From VYFG01 sp965203365 (GTDB taxonomy: Bacteria > Pseudomonadota > Gammaproteobacteria > Arenicellales > Poriferihabitantaceae), in assembly GCA_965203365.1 (NCBI GenBank), contig OZ241878.1, positions 2,356,001 to 2,420,000 of the forward strand: a DNA stretch of 64,000 nt, read 5' to 3'. The notes under the pieces were generated by a model. It ran no database searches. It worked only from the letters and a program-made list of their open reading frames with translations, and was not told the DNA's origin. Made by a program: the position numbers and the translations under genes. Positions 18,769-27,782 of the stretch are shown piece by piece (positions within the stretch are counted from its first letter, which is position 1; the number at the start of each line of letters is the position of its first letter).

Positions 18769-19548
18769 CTATCCGGAGACCTTGTCGACCCTTACGCCTT
18801 TGTGCAATTTTTCCACATAATCGGCCATCTCACCCATCGTGTTGAAATAAAAATCATACGCTGGCAACGTTTCCAGTCGAGCCGTGGCCCCCCATTGCCC
18901 CTTGTCTTTCAGGTGTTGACGGTCAATCCAGGCATTGGCGAGACCAAACGCCCGCGCGGGCTGATGGTCATGCACCAGACTCTGGGCGGTATGCAGGATT
19001 CCGTCTTTGAGTATGCCGAGGTCCCGGGAAAGCCGGTCCAGCATATATTCAAAATTCCGTGGGTCGGGCTTGTAACTGCCGATGTCCTGGGCGGTGTAGA
19101 TGGCATCGAATTCGACCCCAAGCTTGCGGTTGGACGCGGCAAATCCGTCCCGGTGCACATTGGAAAGGATCACCAATTGATAATGGGCTTTGAGCCTTCT
19201 CAGGGCATCGGCGGTATCCCCAAACGCAGGCCAGTGGTCAATCGCGTCAGCAAAGTCCTGATCCAGTGCATCAGTCGTTTTCAGGTCAAGCCGCTGGGCG
19301 ATCTGCTGATGGGTGATGCGCAGCACCTCGGGATAGGGCATTTCAGGGCTTTCCTGTTCCAGGGCGTTCTCAATGACGGCAAAGGCCTCCAACCCCATGT
19401 GCCGGTGGATGTGACGGACATCATTGTTCATCAGAAGCGGCTGCAGGGCATCCCAGATCCCGGTTTCCCAGTCAATCAAGGTGCCGTAACAATCGAAAGT
19501 CAAGACCTGATATTGATCGATGTGGTGGGCGTGCATAATGGATTTCAT
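18769..19548 (-). CDS. HAD-superfamily hydrolase, haloacid dehalogenase type II-like
   Basis: The 259-residue protein has HAD motif I VLTFDCYGTLIDWE with the nucleophile Asp near residue 19, motif II in VILSNVHRDGF, and the motif III/IV region GSYKPDPRNFEYML. The cap region resembles type II 2-haloacid dehalogenases, but many such proteins act on other small phosphoesters. The usual dehalogenase C-terminal motif SxNxWD is not evident, so dehalogenation should not be assumed. The gene stands alone. Confidence 0.82.
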   Translation of the reverse strand: MKSIMHAHHIDQYQVLTFDCYGTLIDWETGIWDALQPLLMNNDVRHIHRHMGLEAFAVIENALEQESPEMPYPEVLRITHQQIAQRLDLKTTDALDQDFADAIDHWPAFGDTADALRRLKAHYQLVILSNVHRDGFAASNRKLGVEFDAIYTAQDIGSYKPDPRNFEYMLDRLSRDLGILKDGILHTAQSLVHDHQPARAFGLANAWIDRQHLKDKGQWGATARLETLPAYDFYFNTMGEMADYVEKLHKGVRVDKVSG

Positions 19549-19658
19549 GGCTTTGTGCGTCGATACATCAAATCGGCTGGAGGCAGTCCAACTACAGACC
19601 TGTCAGCTTCCAGATTAGCGAGCGGGATCATGTTGAAATGGCCGCACCCAGGGCCCGA

Positions 19659-20447
19659 TCAATCACCCAGGGTAAAGCGATCGGCATCCATGGCCGCCGG
19701 GAAATGCTCTCGGAACGCCCGAAGCTTTGGCATGGACAGCGCAAAGGTGCCCACCATGGGTCGGTCCTGGCAATCCACCAAGGGCTGGCCAAGAAAGTCG
19801 AGAATGACACTGCCCCCGGCAAACCGATTTCCGTTCGGATCGGATCCGAGACGGTTGCAACCGACCACATAGGACTGGTTTTCAATCGCACGGGCCCGAA
19901 CCAAGGTATCCCAGGCGTACTGGCGGGCCTGCGGCCAGTTGGCCACGTACAGCGCCACATCGTAATCCGCCCGATTCCGGCAAAATACCGGAAAGCGTAC
20001 GTCATAGCAGACGAACAGTGCGACGCGCCAGCCCGCCAGGGTCAGGACCACCCGCTTCTGGCCGCCGGTAAAATGGTGATGTTCTCCCCCATAACGGAAC
20101 AGGTGGCGCTTGTCGTACCAATCCAGGCTGCCATCCGGTCGAGCCCAGAGCATGCGATTGCGGTATTCCTCGTTCAGTTTCATCACCAGGCTCCCTGTGA
20201 TCACCGCCCCCAGACTCTGCGCACTTTGTCGCAGCCAGGCGACGGTTTCCCCTTCCATGGTTTCGAAACAATCCCAAGGCTCCATGTAGAAGCCGGTACT
20301 GAACATTTCCGGCAACACCACCAGATCGGTCGGAGGCAAGGTTCCGAAGTGACGATCGTAACGGCTTCGCGCCGCCACCGGATCCTGCCAATCCAGGTCA
20401 TCTTGGATGACGCTCACCGTGATGGGGTCGGTGGAGGCCATGGTCAC
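19659..20447 (-). CDS. Nitrilase-family omega-amidase, YafV-like
   Basis: Carbon-nitrogen hydrolase of about 262 residues. The catalytic triad is visible as Glu in LVVLPEMFSTGF, Lys in WYDKRHLF, and Cys in ALFVCYDVRFPVF. Family members hydrolyse the omega-amide of 2-oxoglutaramate or 2-oxosuccinamate left by glutamine-dependent transamination. The GTG at 20447 overlaps the stop of the aminotransferase gene (GTGA); an ATG at 20441 is equally possible. Pairing with a YbdL-like aminotransferase is the known transaminase/omega-amidase arrangement. Confidence 0.9.
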   Translation of the reverse strand: MTMASTDPITVSVIQDDLDWQDPVAARSRYDRHFGTLPPTDLVVLPEMFSTGFYMEPWDCFETMEGETVAWLRQSAQSLGAVITGSLVMKLNEEYRNRMLWARPDGSLDWYDKRHLFRYGGEHHHFTGGQKRVVLTLAGWRVALFVCYDVRFPVFCRNRADYDVALYVANWPQARQYAWDTLVRARAIENQSYVVGCNRLGSDPNGNRFAGGSVILDFLGQPLVDCQDRPMVGTFALSMPKLRAFREHFPAAMDADRFTLGD

Positions 20448-21595
20448 AGGGCACAGAGTATGTCCGCGGCCCGGGCCAGTGTCTCATCCTGCTTGGCAAA
20501 ACAGAATCGGATAATCCGGGTATTCGGTGGGGTATGGTAGAACGGGGAAAGTGGAATGACCGCCACGCCCTTTTCCTTCGTAATCCATTCCGCAAACTGC
20601 ATATCCGGCAAATCCGAGATGGCGCTGTAATCGGCCAGTTGAAAATAGGTGCCGGCCGATGGCAGAAGATGGAATCGGGAGGACATCATTTGATCCTGAA
20701 AGAAGTCCCGCTTGGCTTGATAGAACGCCGACAGCCCCTGATAATTTTCCGGTGCTTCCCGCACGAAATCCGCAAGCGCCCATTGCATGGGAGTGACGGT
20801 GGTGAATACATTGTACTGGTGAATCTTGCGAAACTCCACCATCAGATCTTCGGGGGCCACGCAATAACCGATCTTCCATCCAGTGGCATGATAGGTCTTG
20901 CCGAAGGAAAACACCGCGAAACTGATGTCTCGCAGCTCGGGATGGCTCACCACGCTATGATGGGGCTGGCCGTCGAACACGATGTGCTCATACACCTCGT
21001 CCGACAATACCCGACAATCGTAAGGACGGATCAGTTCCGCCAGACGGTCCAGATCATCGGCCGACAGGGTGGTGGCGGTGGGATTGTGCGGACTGTTGAT
21101 GACCACCATCCGGGTACGGCTGTTGAGGGCGTCGGACAGCGCATCCCAGTCGATTCGATAATCCGGCAAGGTGAGGGGAACATATCGGGGGCAGGCTCCC
21201 GTGAGCGCCACAGCCGGTTCATAGGAGTCATAAGCCGGATCCAGAATGATCACCTCATCCCCCGGTCTGGCCACCGAATGGATGGCGCAAAACAACGCCT
21301 CGGTGGCACCACTGGTAATGGTGATGTCCGTTTCCGGGTCCACGACGAGCGCCTGTTCCGCACTTAACTTGTCTGAAATGGCCTGACGCAGTGCGGGCAC
21401 CCCCGTCATGGGGGGATATTGGTTTTTCCCTTGGCGAAGATAGAAGGTCACCCGGTCCAGCAACCGCTGATCCGGCTCGAAATCCGGAAACCCCTGGGAC
21501 AGATTGATCGCATCATGCTCCTGGGCCATGGTCGACATGATGGTGAAGATGGTCGTGCCGACACTGGGCAACTTGCTGAGAACGGGAAGATTCAT
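20444..21595 (-). CDS. PLP-dependent aminotransferase, methionine aminotransferase (YbdL)-like
   Basis: Fold type I aminotransferase of 383 residues. The segments INLSQGFPDFEPD, TSGATEALFCAI and NSPHNPTATTL, and the PLP-lysine motif SFGKTYHATGWKIGY, place it with YbdL/KAT-type enzymes that prefer methionine and glutamine. The ATG at 21595 gives the usual N-terminus MNLPVLSKLPSVGTTIF; 21604 and 21652 are longer options. It is followed immediately by the omega-amidase, which would pull the reaction forward by removing the 2-oxo amide product. Methionine salvage is a possible role. Confidence 0.9.
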   Translation of the reverse strand: MNLPVLSKLPSVGTTIFTIMSTMAQEHDAINLSQGFPDFEPDQRLLDRVTFYLRQGKNQYPPMTGVPALRQAISDKLSAEQALVVDPETDITITSGATEALFCAIHSVARPGDEVIILDPAYDSYEPAVALTGACPRYVPLTLPDYRIDWDALSDALNSRTRMVVINSPHNPTATTLSADDLDRLAELIRPYDCRVLSDEVYEHIVFDGQPHHSVVSHPELRDISFAVFSFGKTYHATGWKIGYCVAPEDLMVEFRKIHQYNVFTTVTPMQWALADFVREAPENYQGLSAFYQAKRDFFQDQMMSSRFHLLPSAGTYFQLADYSAISDLPDMQFAEWITKEKGVAVIPLSPFYHTPPNTRIIRFCFAKQDETLARAADILCAL

Positions 21596-21773
21596 CGGAC
21601 CCATCCAAGCCCACTCATCCGCCCAGACGGATGTCTCCTGCCTCTCGACCATTCCGATGTCACGGACCGGGAGACAGGACAGGGTGTGGCCTTCCGGCAG
21701 CGGGTCATCGCCGACCCTGGCAGGGGTTCTGCTGTCCGGCCGACGCTCACTTCAGCGGCGAGAGATCGCATGT

Positions 21774-22799
21774 TCATCCGTCCCGTCTTCCCGCCGCGTT
21801 GAACTCCGTGAAGCGGTCACGGTCATGGGGGTAGGTGAAGTCGGTCGCCGGGCCAACCGGGACGATGCGGTGGGGATTGATGGTCTGATGGCTGCGGTAA
21901 TAATGGGCTTTGATGTGGTCCATATTGACTGTGTCCGAGACGCCTGGCTGTTGATACAGGTCCCGGGTATATCCCCAAAGATTCGGATAATCCACCAGAC
22001 GGCGCAAATTGCATTTGAAGTGTCCATGATAGACGGGGTCGAAGCGCATCAAGGTCGTGAACAGCCGCCAGTCGGCTTCCGTCAGGGTCGGTCCCAGCAG
22101 ATAGCGTTGGGTGGACAGACGATCCTCCAGCCAGTCCAGCGTCCCGAACAGTTCCGTGACTGCACTTTCATAGGCTGACTGATTCGTGGCAAAACCGGCC
22201 CGATACACGCCGTTGTTGACGCTATGATAGATCGGTTCATTGATCCGGTCGATTTCACCCAGCAGTGATGGGGGGCAATAATCAGGGCCGGTCGCGCCAA
22301 CATCGTTGAATGCCTGATTGAACATGCGGATGATTTCGCTCGACTCGTTGGACACGATGGTGTGGCGTTGCCGGTCCCAAAGCACCGGCACCGTCACCCG
22401 GCCACTATAGTCGGCATCTGCGGCCAAATACACTTCATACAGGTGTTGGGCACCGTGGACCGTGTCCTGGATGACTCCGGGTCCGGGCTCGAAGGTCCAC
22501 CCTTTCGATCCCATGAAGGCATTGACCACAGAAAGTGTGATCATTGAGTCCAGCCCTTTGAGTTGCCGATAGATCAGTGTGCGATGAGCCCACGGACAGG
22601 CCAATGAGACATAAAGGTGATAGCGTCCGGGCTCGGCACGAAAGCCCCCCTCCCCCGACGGACCGGGGCGGCCATCCATCGTGACCCAATGGCGAAACTG
22701 GGATTCGGTGCGGACAAAGCGACCTTCCGTCGCGTCGGTGTCGTACCAGACATCATGCCACACACCATCGACCAACAAGCCCATCACCAACATCCCCAT
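21774..22799 (-). CDS. Glutathionyl-hydroquinone reductase (YqjG/ECM4-type glutathione transferase)
   Basis: The 341-residue protein carries the Xi-class GST motif LACPWAHRTL with the catalytic cysteine near residue 68. It also has the family segments VPVLWDRQRHTIVSNESSEIIRM and NNGVYRAGFATNQSAYE. These enzymes remove glutathione from glutathionyl-hydroquinones. The length is close to the E. coli family member. The gene stands alone, facing the aminotransferase pair in the same direction. Confidence 0.92.
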   Translation of the reverse strand: MGMLVMGLLVDGVWHDVWYDTDATEGRFVRTESQFRHWVTMDGRPGPSGEGGFRAEPGRYHLYVSLACPWAHRTLIYRQLKGLDSMITLSVVNAFMGSKGWTFEPGPGVIQDTVHGAQHLYEVYLAADADYSGRVTVPVLWDRQRHTIVSNESSEIIRMFNQAFNDVGATGPDYCPPSLLGEIDRINEPIYHSVNNGVYRAGFATNQSAYESAVTELFGTLDWLEDRLSTQRYLLGPTLTEADWRLFTTLMRFDPVYHGHFKCNLRRLVDYPNLWGYTRDLYQQPGVSDTVNMDHIKAHYYRSHQTINPHRIVPVGPATDFTYPHDRDRFTEFNAAGRRDG

Positions 22800-23145
22800 C
22801 GTTCAAACGGTTTAGCGGCTCCTTGCGGCCGCCTCATGCAGGGCACTCTACAATAATGCGTCAACATCTAAAATGCCTCAAGAAGAGGATTGTGATCACC
22901 CACCGTCACACACTGACCGAATCCACGGCAAAGAGCTCCAAGTGTTCATTGGCCTACTCGACGTCGATACCTCCTGCTGTACCGGGTCAACCGTCGATGG
23001 GGGCCGCACGCAGGGCGCTCCGGGGTGATCAATTGGATTGGCCCACTGACTGTCCATTGATGCGCTGGCAGTATAACACGGCCCCATGATCGGACGGAGT
23101 CGCCGTAGTGAGACTTGTCACTACCGAAACCCAGATATCCGTCGG
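22800..23145. other. Intergenic upstream of the ATPase-ankyrin array
   Basis: No supported gene. It lies between two divergent transcription units: the reductase on the minus strand and ATPase-ankyrin copy 1 on the plus strand. Confidence 0.4.
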
Positions 23146-23174
23146 TTGCGCCCAGAACCCCTTCTGGATACACT
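23146..23174 (+). promoter_or_regulatory. Promoter of ATPase-ankyrin copy 1 (leaderless type)
   Basis: TTGCGC at 23146-23151 and TACACT at 23169-23174 are separated by exactly 17 bases. Only six bases lie between the -10 element and the ATG at 23181, so the predicted start of transcription is at or next to the A of the ATG. The block CCCTTCTGGATACACT is shared with copies 2 and 3. Confidence 0.55.
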
Positions 23175-23180
23175 GCCCTG

Positions 23181-24932
23181 ATGCCCCCCGAAGTTCCCAC
23201 GCTCAGCGAATATGAACGGATCGCCCTGCAGAAGCTGATGCAGGGCGTCGACCGGGGACGAGCCCAAATCTTCGTCGGGCGGCAAGCGGAACGGACCTTG
23301 ATCCGGAACCGTCTGGAACTGCTGCTGGAGCGTCTGGACACCCCCGCTCCCGGAGCCGGTCTGACCACGGTGATCCAGGGGGCGCCTGGTGCGGGCAAGT
23401 CGGCGTTGCTGGAGAAAATCGCGGAAGAGTGGCCGTTGGGGGGACCCGGACCTGCCATGGCGGTTTCGCTGGACCCGGGGGTGCTCAAGCTGCCGATGCC
23501 AGACTGCCTGCAGGAGATCGCCCACGCAATGGCCCCGGTGCCGGGAATCGCACGGCGGTTGCGCCAGAGCCTACGGTCGCTCTCGCTGGGCTTGCCGGAT
23601 CTGGCCCAGGTGGAGTGGGGAGTGGAATCGACGGAAGAATCCCACCGACCACCGGTCCCGGTCCTGTTGCTGTTCGACGAGATCCAGACCGAACTGGTGG
23701 TCAGTTCCTCGACGGCGGCCCGAGAACACCTGACTCAGAACCTGCGCCTGCTGCATACCGGTCGGCATCGGACGCCGCTGTTTCCGATCTATGGGGGACT
23801 GGCGAACAGTGGGGACTTATTACGGGCAGCGGGGCTGACACGTCTCGCCAGCGGATCGGAACGGACCCTGTCCCGCTTGAGTGAAGAAGAGATGGACGAA
23901 TGGATGGGCCGGTTTGTCGACGAGCACCTGTCGTCGGCGCGGCCGGACCCGGCGACCCTGACGTGTTGGGGAAGCGCGTTGCGACGCGACAGTCAGGGCT
24001 GGCCGATGCATGGGCGGAATTTCCTCATCGCCCTGGTGGAGGAGATCCGCATGCGGGACTGGTGTCCGGCGGCGGTCGATCTGGATGCCGTGCGCCGACG
24101 GGCACAGCGTTTGCGCGGTACCTATTATGAACATCGACTGCAGGGGGAACTGGAAGGACGCCATGCCCTGGTATCGAGAGTGTTGGAATCCCTGGAGCGG
24201 TCGGGAGGGTTGGACCGGATCGGCTTGGTGGAGGCAATTGACCGGGCGCATCGGGAGCGTTCAATGCCAGAGGGGGACCGGGGTGCCTTGCCGGTCGGGC
24301 TGACGGCGGAGCAGGTATTGAACCAGATGCTGCAGGCCGGACTGGTGCAGAAGACGGATGATGGACGGTTGACTTGTCCGATTCCGTCGCTGGCGAGCCA
24401 TATGGCGGCCAAGGCCACTTGGCCACCGAGCCCGCTGCATGAAGCGGTCCTGGCGGCCAGTGCGGAAGAGGTGGGCCAAGTGATGGAGCGGTGTCGGCAG
24501 GATGCCGAATGCGGAGCCTTGCTGCAAGCCACGGGGCCGCACCCCGCTGATTCTGGCGGTCGAACTGGGTCTGATTCCGTTGGTCGAACTGTTGGTGACG
24601 GCCGAGAGCCAGTTGCCGGCCGCGCTGCGCACCGTGGCGCATCGCGACCATCGGGGAAGGACAGCGCACGATCATGTGGCGACCTCGGAAGACAGCCGGT
24701 TGATGGCGTTGCTGGATCGGCTCCAGTTGCCCGGGGTCGCTTCCGGATAACTCCGACCCCGGAAACCTGGTGCTGGATCCCGAATGTGGTTCCGACACTA
24801 CTGTCTATGTTGCTGATCAAGGGGGCTGACGGTGGATTACCATCGACACCCCCCGTACGGTGCTTGCATTGGTGCGAGCCAACATTATGGAGTGCTCGTT
24901 TATCCTGGGTATCCTCTTGCGGACAGCCGTGA
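23181..24932 (+). CDS. ATPase-ankyrin protein, copy 1, C-terminus frameshifted
   Basis: This copy has Walker A IQGAPGAGKSALLEK near residues 66-76, Walker B VLLLFDEIQTEL, and the family sensor segment YGGLANSGDLLRAAGLTRLAS. About residue 450 the ankyrin region begins (LHEAVLAASAEEVGQVME), but near 24525-24535 the frame shifts. The family ending RGRTPLILAVELGLIPLVE continues in another frame to a stop at 24750, while the present frame reads non-homologous sequence to 24932. From ATG to 24750 is 1570 bases, one base off a whole number of codons, so one base was probably gained or two lost. The function is unknown; a NTP-dependent sensor is inferred. Confidence 0.7.
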   Translation: MPPEVPTLSEYERIALQKLMQGVDRGRAQIFVGRQAERTLIRNRLELLLERLDTPAPGAGLTTVIQGAPGAGKSALLEKIAEEWPLGGPGPAMAVSLDPGVLKLPMPDCLQEIAHAMAPVPGIARRLRQSLRSLSLGLPDLAQVEWGVESTEESHRPPVPVLLLFDEIQTELVVSSSTAAREHLTQNLRLLHTGRHRTPLFPIYGGLANSGDLLRAAGLTRLASGSERTLSRLSEEEMDEWMGRFVDEHLSSARPDPATLTCWGSALRRDSQGWPMHGRNFLIALVEEIRMRDWCPAAVDLDAVRRRAQRLRGTYYEHRLQGELEGRHALVSRVLESLERSGGLDRIGLVEAIDRAHRERSMPEGDRGALPVGLTAEQVLNQMLQAGLVQKTDDGRLTCPIPSLASHMAAKATWPPSPLHEAVLAASAEEVGQVMERCRQDAECGALLQATGPHPADSGGRTGSDSVGRTVGDGREPVAGRAAHRGASRPSGKDSARSCGDLGRQPVDGVAGSAPVARGRFRITPTPETWCWIPNVVPTLLSMLLIKGADGGLPSTPPVRCLHWCEPTLWSARLSWVSSCGQP

Positions 24933-25485
24933 AGTTCAAAGAAAGAAGCCGAAGTTACACATGTGGCGCACCATCGGACATGCCAACATCTGGTGATATC
25001 TGCCGGGGACTGTCTATGAACGAAGACCGTATATTAACCTGAAGTCCATCGCCAACAGCCAGAATTGATGTCGTATGGACTCATCGGCAACCCCCCGGAA
25101 CTTCTACGTGCAGTCGAAATGCTTGGACCCTGTTGGGAAGTGGACTATCGCAGGCCTTTCGCAAACCCGAACCCGGCTACATCGCTGTCAAGGTCATCAA
25201 CCACCTCGTGGATGAAACGATGGAAGTCCGCCGGGTGGGGTGAGAAAGACCGTGTCATCAGTCGACTGGATGACGATGGAAGGCTACCGCAGTATTGATC
25301 GCCTCGTAAGACTTGAGCTAGCACCGATCAATATTCCGATCGGCCCCAACGGATCGGGCAAATCGAATCTTGGCGACCTCTTTTCCATGTTGAATCAGAT
25401 TCGAAACAGGCCCCTACGAGAAGATGTACTGAACGCAGGGGGAGCCCATCGAACCTTGCACTTCGGAGTGGCACGGGGGTTATAG
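24764..25485 (+). pseudogene. Decayed copy of the Mod methyltransferase end and the start of its neighbouring RecF-like ATPase
   Basis: Sequence from about 24764 reads LVLDPECGSDTTVYVA, matching LVLDPTCGSGTAGMVA of the intact Mod at 33980, and continues in broken frames through text parallel to 34010-34260. About 1 kb is then missing. From about 25155 the remnant resumes at the Mod C-terminus (matching FRKPESGRIAVKVINHL) and runs into the start of the ATPase, including a P-loop matching APINILIGPNGSGKSN. It ends at about 25485. It is a degraded second copy of the junction found intact at 35330-35650. Confidence 0.8.
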
Positions 25486-25701
25486 ACTTGGCCTATGGCT
25501 TGGCTTGGGGAGCTGGCGATGGACTGGGCCGGGTCGCCAGAAAAAGGGGTTTCTGTCAGACACTTAAGTATGTCACCTTGAAAGCCGTCGGAGGGGCTAC
25601 CTTGTCCGCACACCCCGGAGTCATACGTTCAAGTCGCCAATTCCCAGCCAGTCCCGGGTCTGATGCCCTTGACGGAAATTGCGGCTCAAGATTCCAGTTG
25701 G

Positions 25702-25730
25702 TTGAACCCCGAATCCCTTCTGGATACACT
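25702..25730 (+). promoter_or_regulatory. Promoter of ATPase-ankyrin copy 2 (leaderless type)
   Basis: TTGAAC at 25702-25707 and TACACT at 25725-25730 have a 17-base spacer. Six bases (GTCCTC) separate the -10 from the ATG at 25737, with no Shine-Dalgarno sequence. The same sequence precedes copy 3 without a change. Confidence 0.6.
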
Positions 25731-25736
25731 GTCCTC

Positions 25737-27317
25737 ATGCCCTCCAACAATCCCACACTTAATGAACCGGAACGAACTGCCCTGCAAAAGTTGATGCGGG
25801 GGGTCGACCGGGGGCGAGCCCCGATCTTCGTCGGTCGTCAGGAGGAATTGGCATTGGTCCGGGACCGATTGGAGCTGCTGCTGGAGCGTCAAAACACTCT
25901 CACTCCTGGCATGGATCTGACCACGGTCATCCAAGGGGCGCCTGGTGCGGGCAAGTCGGCGTTGCTGGAGAAGATCATCGAAGAGTGGCCATTGGGGGGA
26001 CTAGAATCCCAGCCGGTGGCGGTCCGGGTGGCGGCCGGTGCCCTGGAACAGCCGATGGCCGATCTGCTGGCCATCATGGCGCGGCAAACGGCGGGTAACC
26101 CCGGCATCATCCGGACGCTGGTACGGTTCTTTCGCTCGGTCTCGGTGAATGTCGCGGGCCTGAGCGAGGTCACGCTGGGGCTGAACCCGGATCAATTGAC
26201 GGGCCAGCCACTTACCCCGGTGATCCTGCTGGTGGACGAGATTCAGTCGCTCTGGGTCGGCCCCGGGTCGGAGGCGGCCCGGAAGCAGGTAAGCGACAAT
26301 CTGCGTTGGTTGCATACCGGCGAGCATGGGGCCCCCGTGTTTCCGGTCTATGGGGGACTGGCGAACAGTGGGGACCTGTTGCGGGCGGCCGGGCTGACAC
26401 GTCTGGCCAGTGAATCGGAGCGAACCCTGTCTCGGTTGAGTGAGGTCGAGATGGCCGCATGGATGGACCGGTTCGTCGAGGAACACCTGTCGTCGGCCCG
26501 ACCGGCCCCGGTGATCCTGAAGGGCTGGGCAACTGCGTTGCAACGCGACAGTCAGGGCTGGCCGATGCATGGGCGGAACTTCCTCATCGCCTTGGCCGAG
26601 GACATCCGCACGCACGACTGGTGTCCGGCCGCCGCTGATCTGGATGCCGTGCGGGCGCGGGCGCAGCGCTTGCGCTGTGCCTATTATGGACACCGACTGT
26701 CGGGAGAACTGGAAGGACGTCATGCCTTGGTGTCGAGAGTGCTCGAACCATTGGAGCGGTCGGGGGGGTGGGATCGCATCGGCTTGGTGGAGGCGATTGA
26801 TCGGGCGCATCAAGAGCGTTCCGAGAAGGAAGGAGACCGGGGGGCCTTGCCGGCCGGGATGACGCCGGAGCAGGCGTTGGACCGGATGCTGCATGCCGGA
26901 CTGGTACAAAAAGCGGGGCGAACCGGCTATGTCTGCCCAATACCGTCGCTGGCGGGGTATGTGGCTGCCATCGCGTCACATCCGCCGGGTGGGTTGCATG
27001 ATGCCGTCCTGGATGCCGATCCGCAACAGGCCGCATGTATCTTGGCCCGCTGTCGATCCGACCCAGAACGGGCAGAGCAATTGCAGCAGACGGACATGCG
27101 CGGGCGAACCCCGCTGATGCTGGCGGTCGAACTCGAGCTGGTCTCTTTGGTGGAGTGCCTGGTCGAGGCCGAAAGTGCGTTGCCCGCAGCGCTGCGCACG
27201 ATCACGCACCAAGACCATCAAGGAAGCACCGCGCACGATCATGCGACAGCCTCGGAGGACGCCCGGTTGACGGCGTTGCTGGATCGACTCCAGATGAATG
27301 CTACCTTGGAGACTTAG
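25737..27317 (+). CDS. ATPase-ankyrin protein, copy 2
   Basis: The 526-residue protein has an N-terminal ATPase domain: Walker A IQGAPGAGKSALLEK near residues 66-76, Walker B VILLVDEIQSLW, and the segment PVYGGLANSGDLLRAAGLTRLAS. The central region (HGRNFLIALAEDIRTHDW) and winged-helix-like part precede about three ankyrin-type repeats near residues 420-520, including GRTPLMLAVELELVSLVECL. The N-terminal part of the ATPase (residues about 75-180) differs clearly from copies 1 and 3. The last residues NATLET arise because the frame runs into a Mod-like fragment. No membrane segment or nuclease motif is visible. Confidence 0.8.
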   Translation: MPSNNPTLNEPERTALQKLMRGVDRGRAPIFVGRQEELALVRDRLELLLERQNTLTPGMDLTTVIQGAPGAGKSALLEKIIEEWPLGGLESQPVAVRVAAGALEQPMADLLAIMARQTAGNPGIIRTLVRFFRSVSVNVAGLSEVTLGLNPDQLTGQPLTPVILLVDEIQSLWVGPGSEAARKQVSDNLRWLHTGEHGAPVFPVYGGLANSGDLLRAAGLTRLASESERTLSRLSEVEMAAWMDRFVEEHLSSARPAPVILKGWATALQRDSQGWPMHGRNFLIALAEDIRTHDWCPAAADLDAVRARAQRLRCAYYGHRLSGELEGRHALVSRVLEPLERSGGWDRIGLVEAIDRAHQERSEKEGDRGALPAGMTPEQALDRMLHAGLVQKAGRTGYVCPIPSLAGYVAAIASHPPGGLHDAVLDADPQQAACILARCRSDPERAEQLQQTDMRGRTPLMLAVELELVSLVECLVEAESALPAALRTITHQDHQGSTAHDHATASEDARLTALLDRLQMNATLET

Positions 27318-27365
27318 TGCCGGAACCTGACTGGAGTTCCGATACGACTGTCCATATTACTGAAA
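27311..27365 (+). pseudogene. Short Mod motif-I fragment fused to the end of copy 2
   Basis: One frame here reads GDLVPEPDWSSDTTVHITE, which parallels GNLVLDPECGSDTTVYVAD after copy 1 and the Mod motif LVLDPTCGSGT. It suggests that the copy 2 junction derives from the same rearrangement as copy 1. The match is short. Confidence 0.4.
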
Positions 27366-27747
27366 ACGCAACTTGCCGGCGGCATCCTGATATCCATCAT
27401 ACCGTTCAGCACAGAGCGTTGCAGACGGTAGCAGTTGAATCCGTCTCGGGGGAACGGTGTATAGCTGGCTTGTCACAACACATGAAAAATTGAGCATCGA
27501 CGAACTGAAGGTCAAATCCATGAGTTGATTGTTGATTGAACCGTCCAGATCGGTATTTTTGTCTTACCAACAAGGCTCATAAAACCGGTGTAGGGGTGAC
27601 CACTACAATTCACCTTTTCGTGTTCCATTTGGGTAGAGTCATAATGACTGTTGGGGAAAGGTTTTCTGGAGCGATCTAAATCACGGGTTTCTGTAAACTT
27701 CAGCCGTCGCAGGACGGTCCATCTGATTCACTCCAGATTCCAGTTGG
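27366..27747. other. Intergenic between copies 2 and 3
   Basis: No gene is supported. It is AT-richer than the flanking genes and ends in the conserved promoter block of copy 3. Confidence 0.4.
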
Positions 27748-27776
27748 TTGAACCCCGAATCCCTTCTGGATACACT
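27748..27776 (+). promoter_or_regulatory. Promoter of ATPase-ankyrin copy 3 (leaderless type)
   Basis: TTGAAC at 27748-27753 and TACACT at 27771-27776 with a 17-base spacer, six bases before the ATG at 27783. Identical to the copy 2 promoter. Confidence 0.6.
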
Positions 27777-27782
27777 GTCCTC

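Noticed and set aside
18769..19548. Calling this gene a 2-haloacid dehalogenase outright
   Set aside because: The HAD motifs are present, but the dehalogenase-specific C-terminal motif is not evident, so only the superfamily is given.
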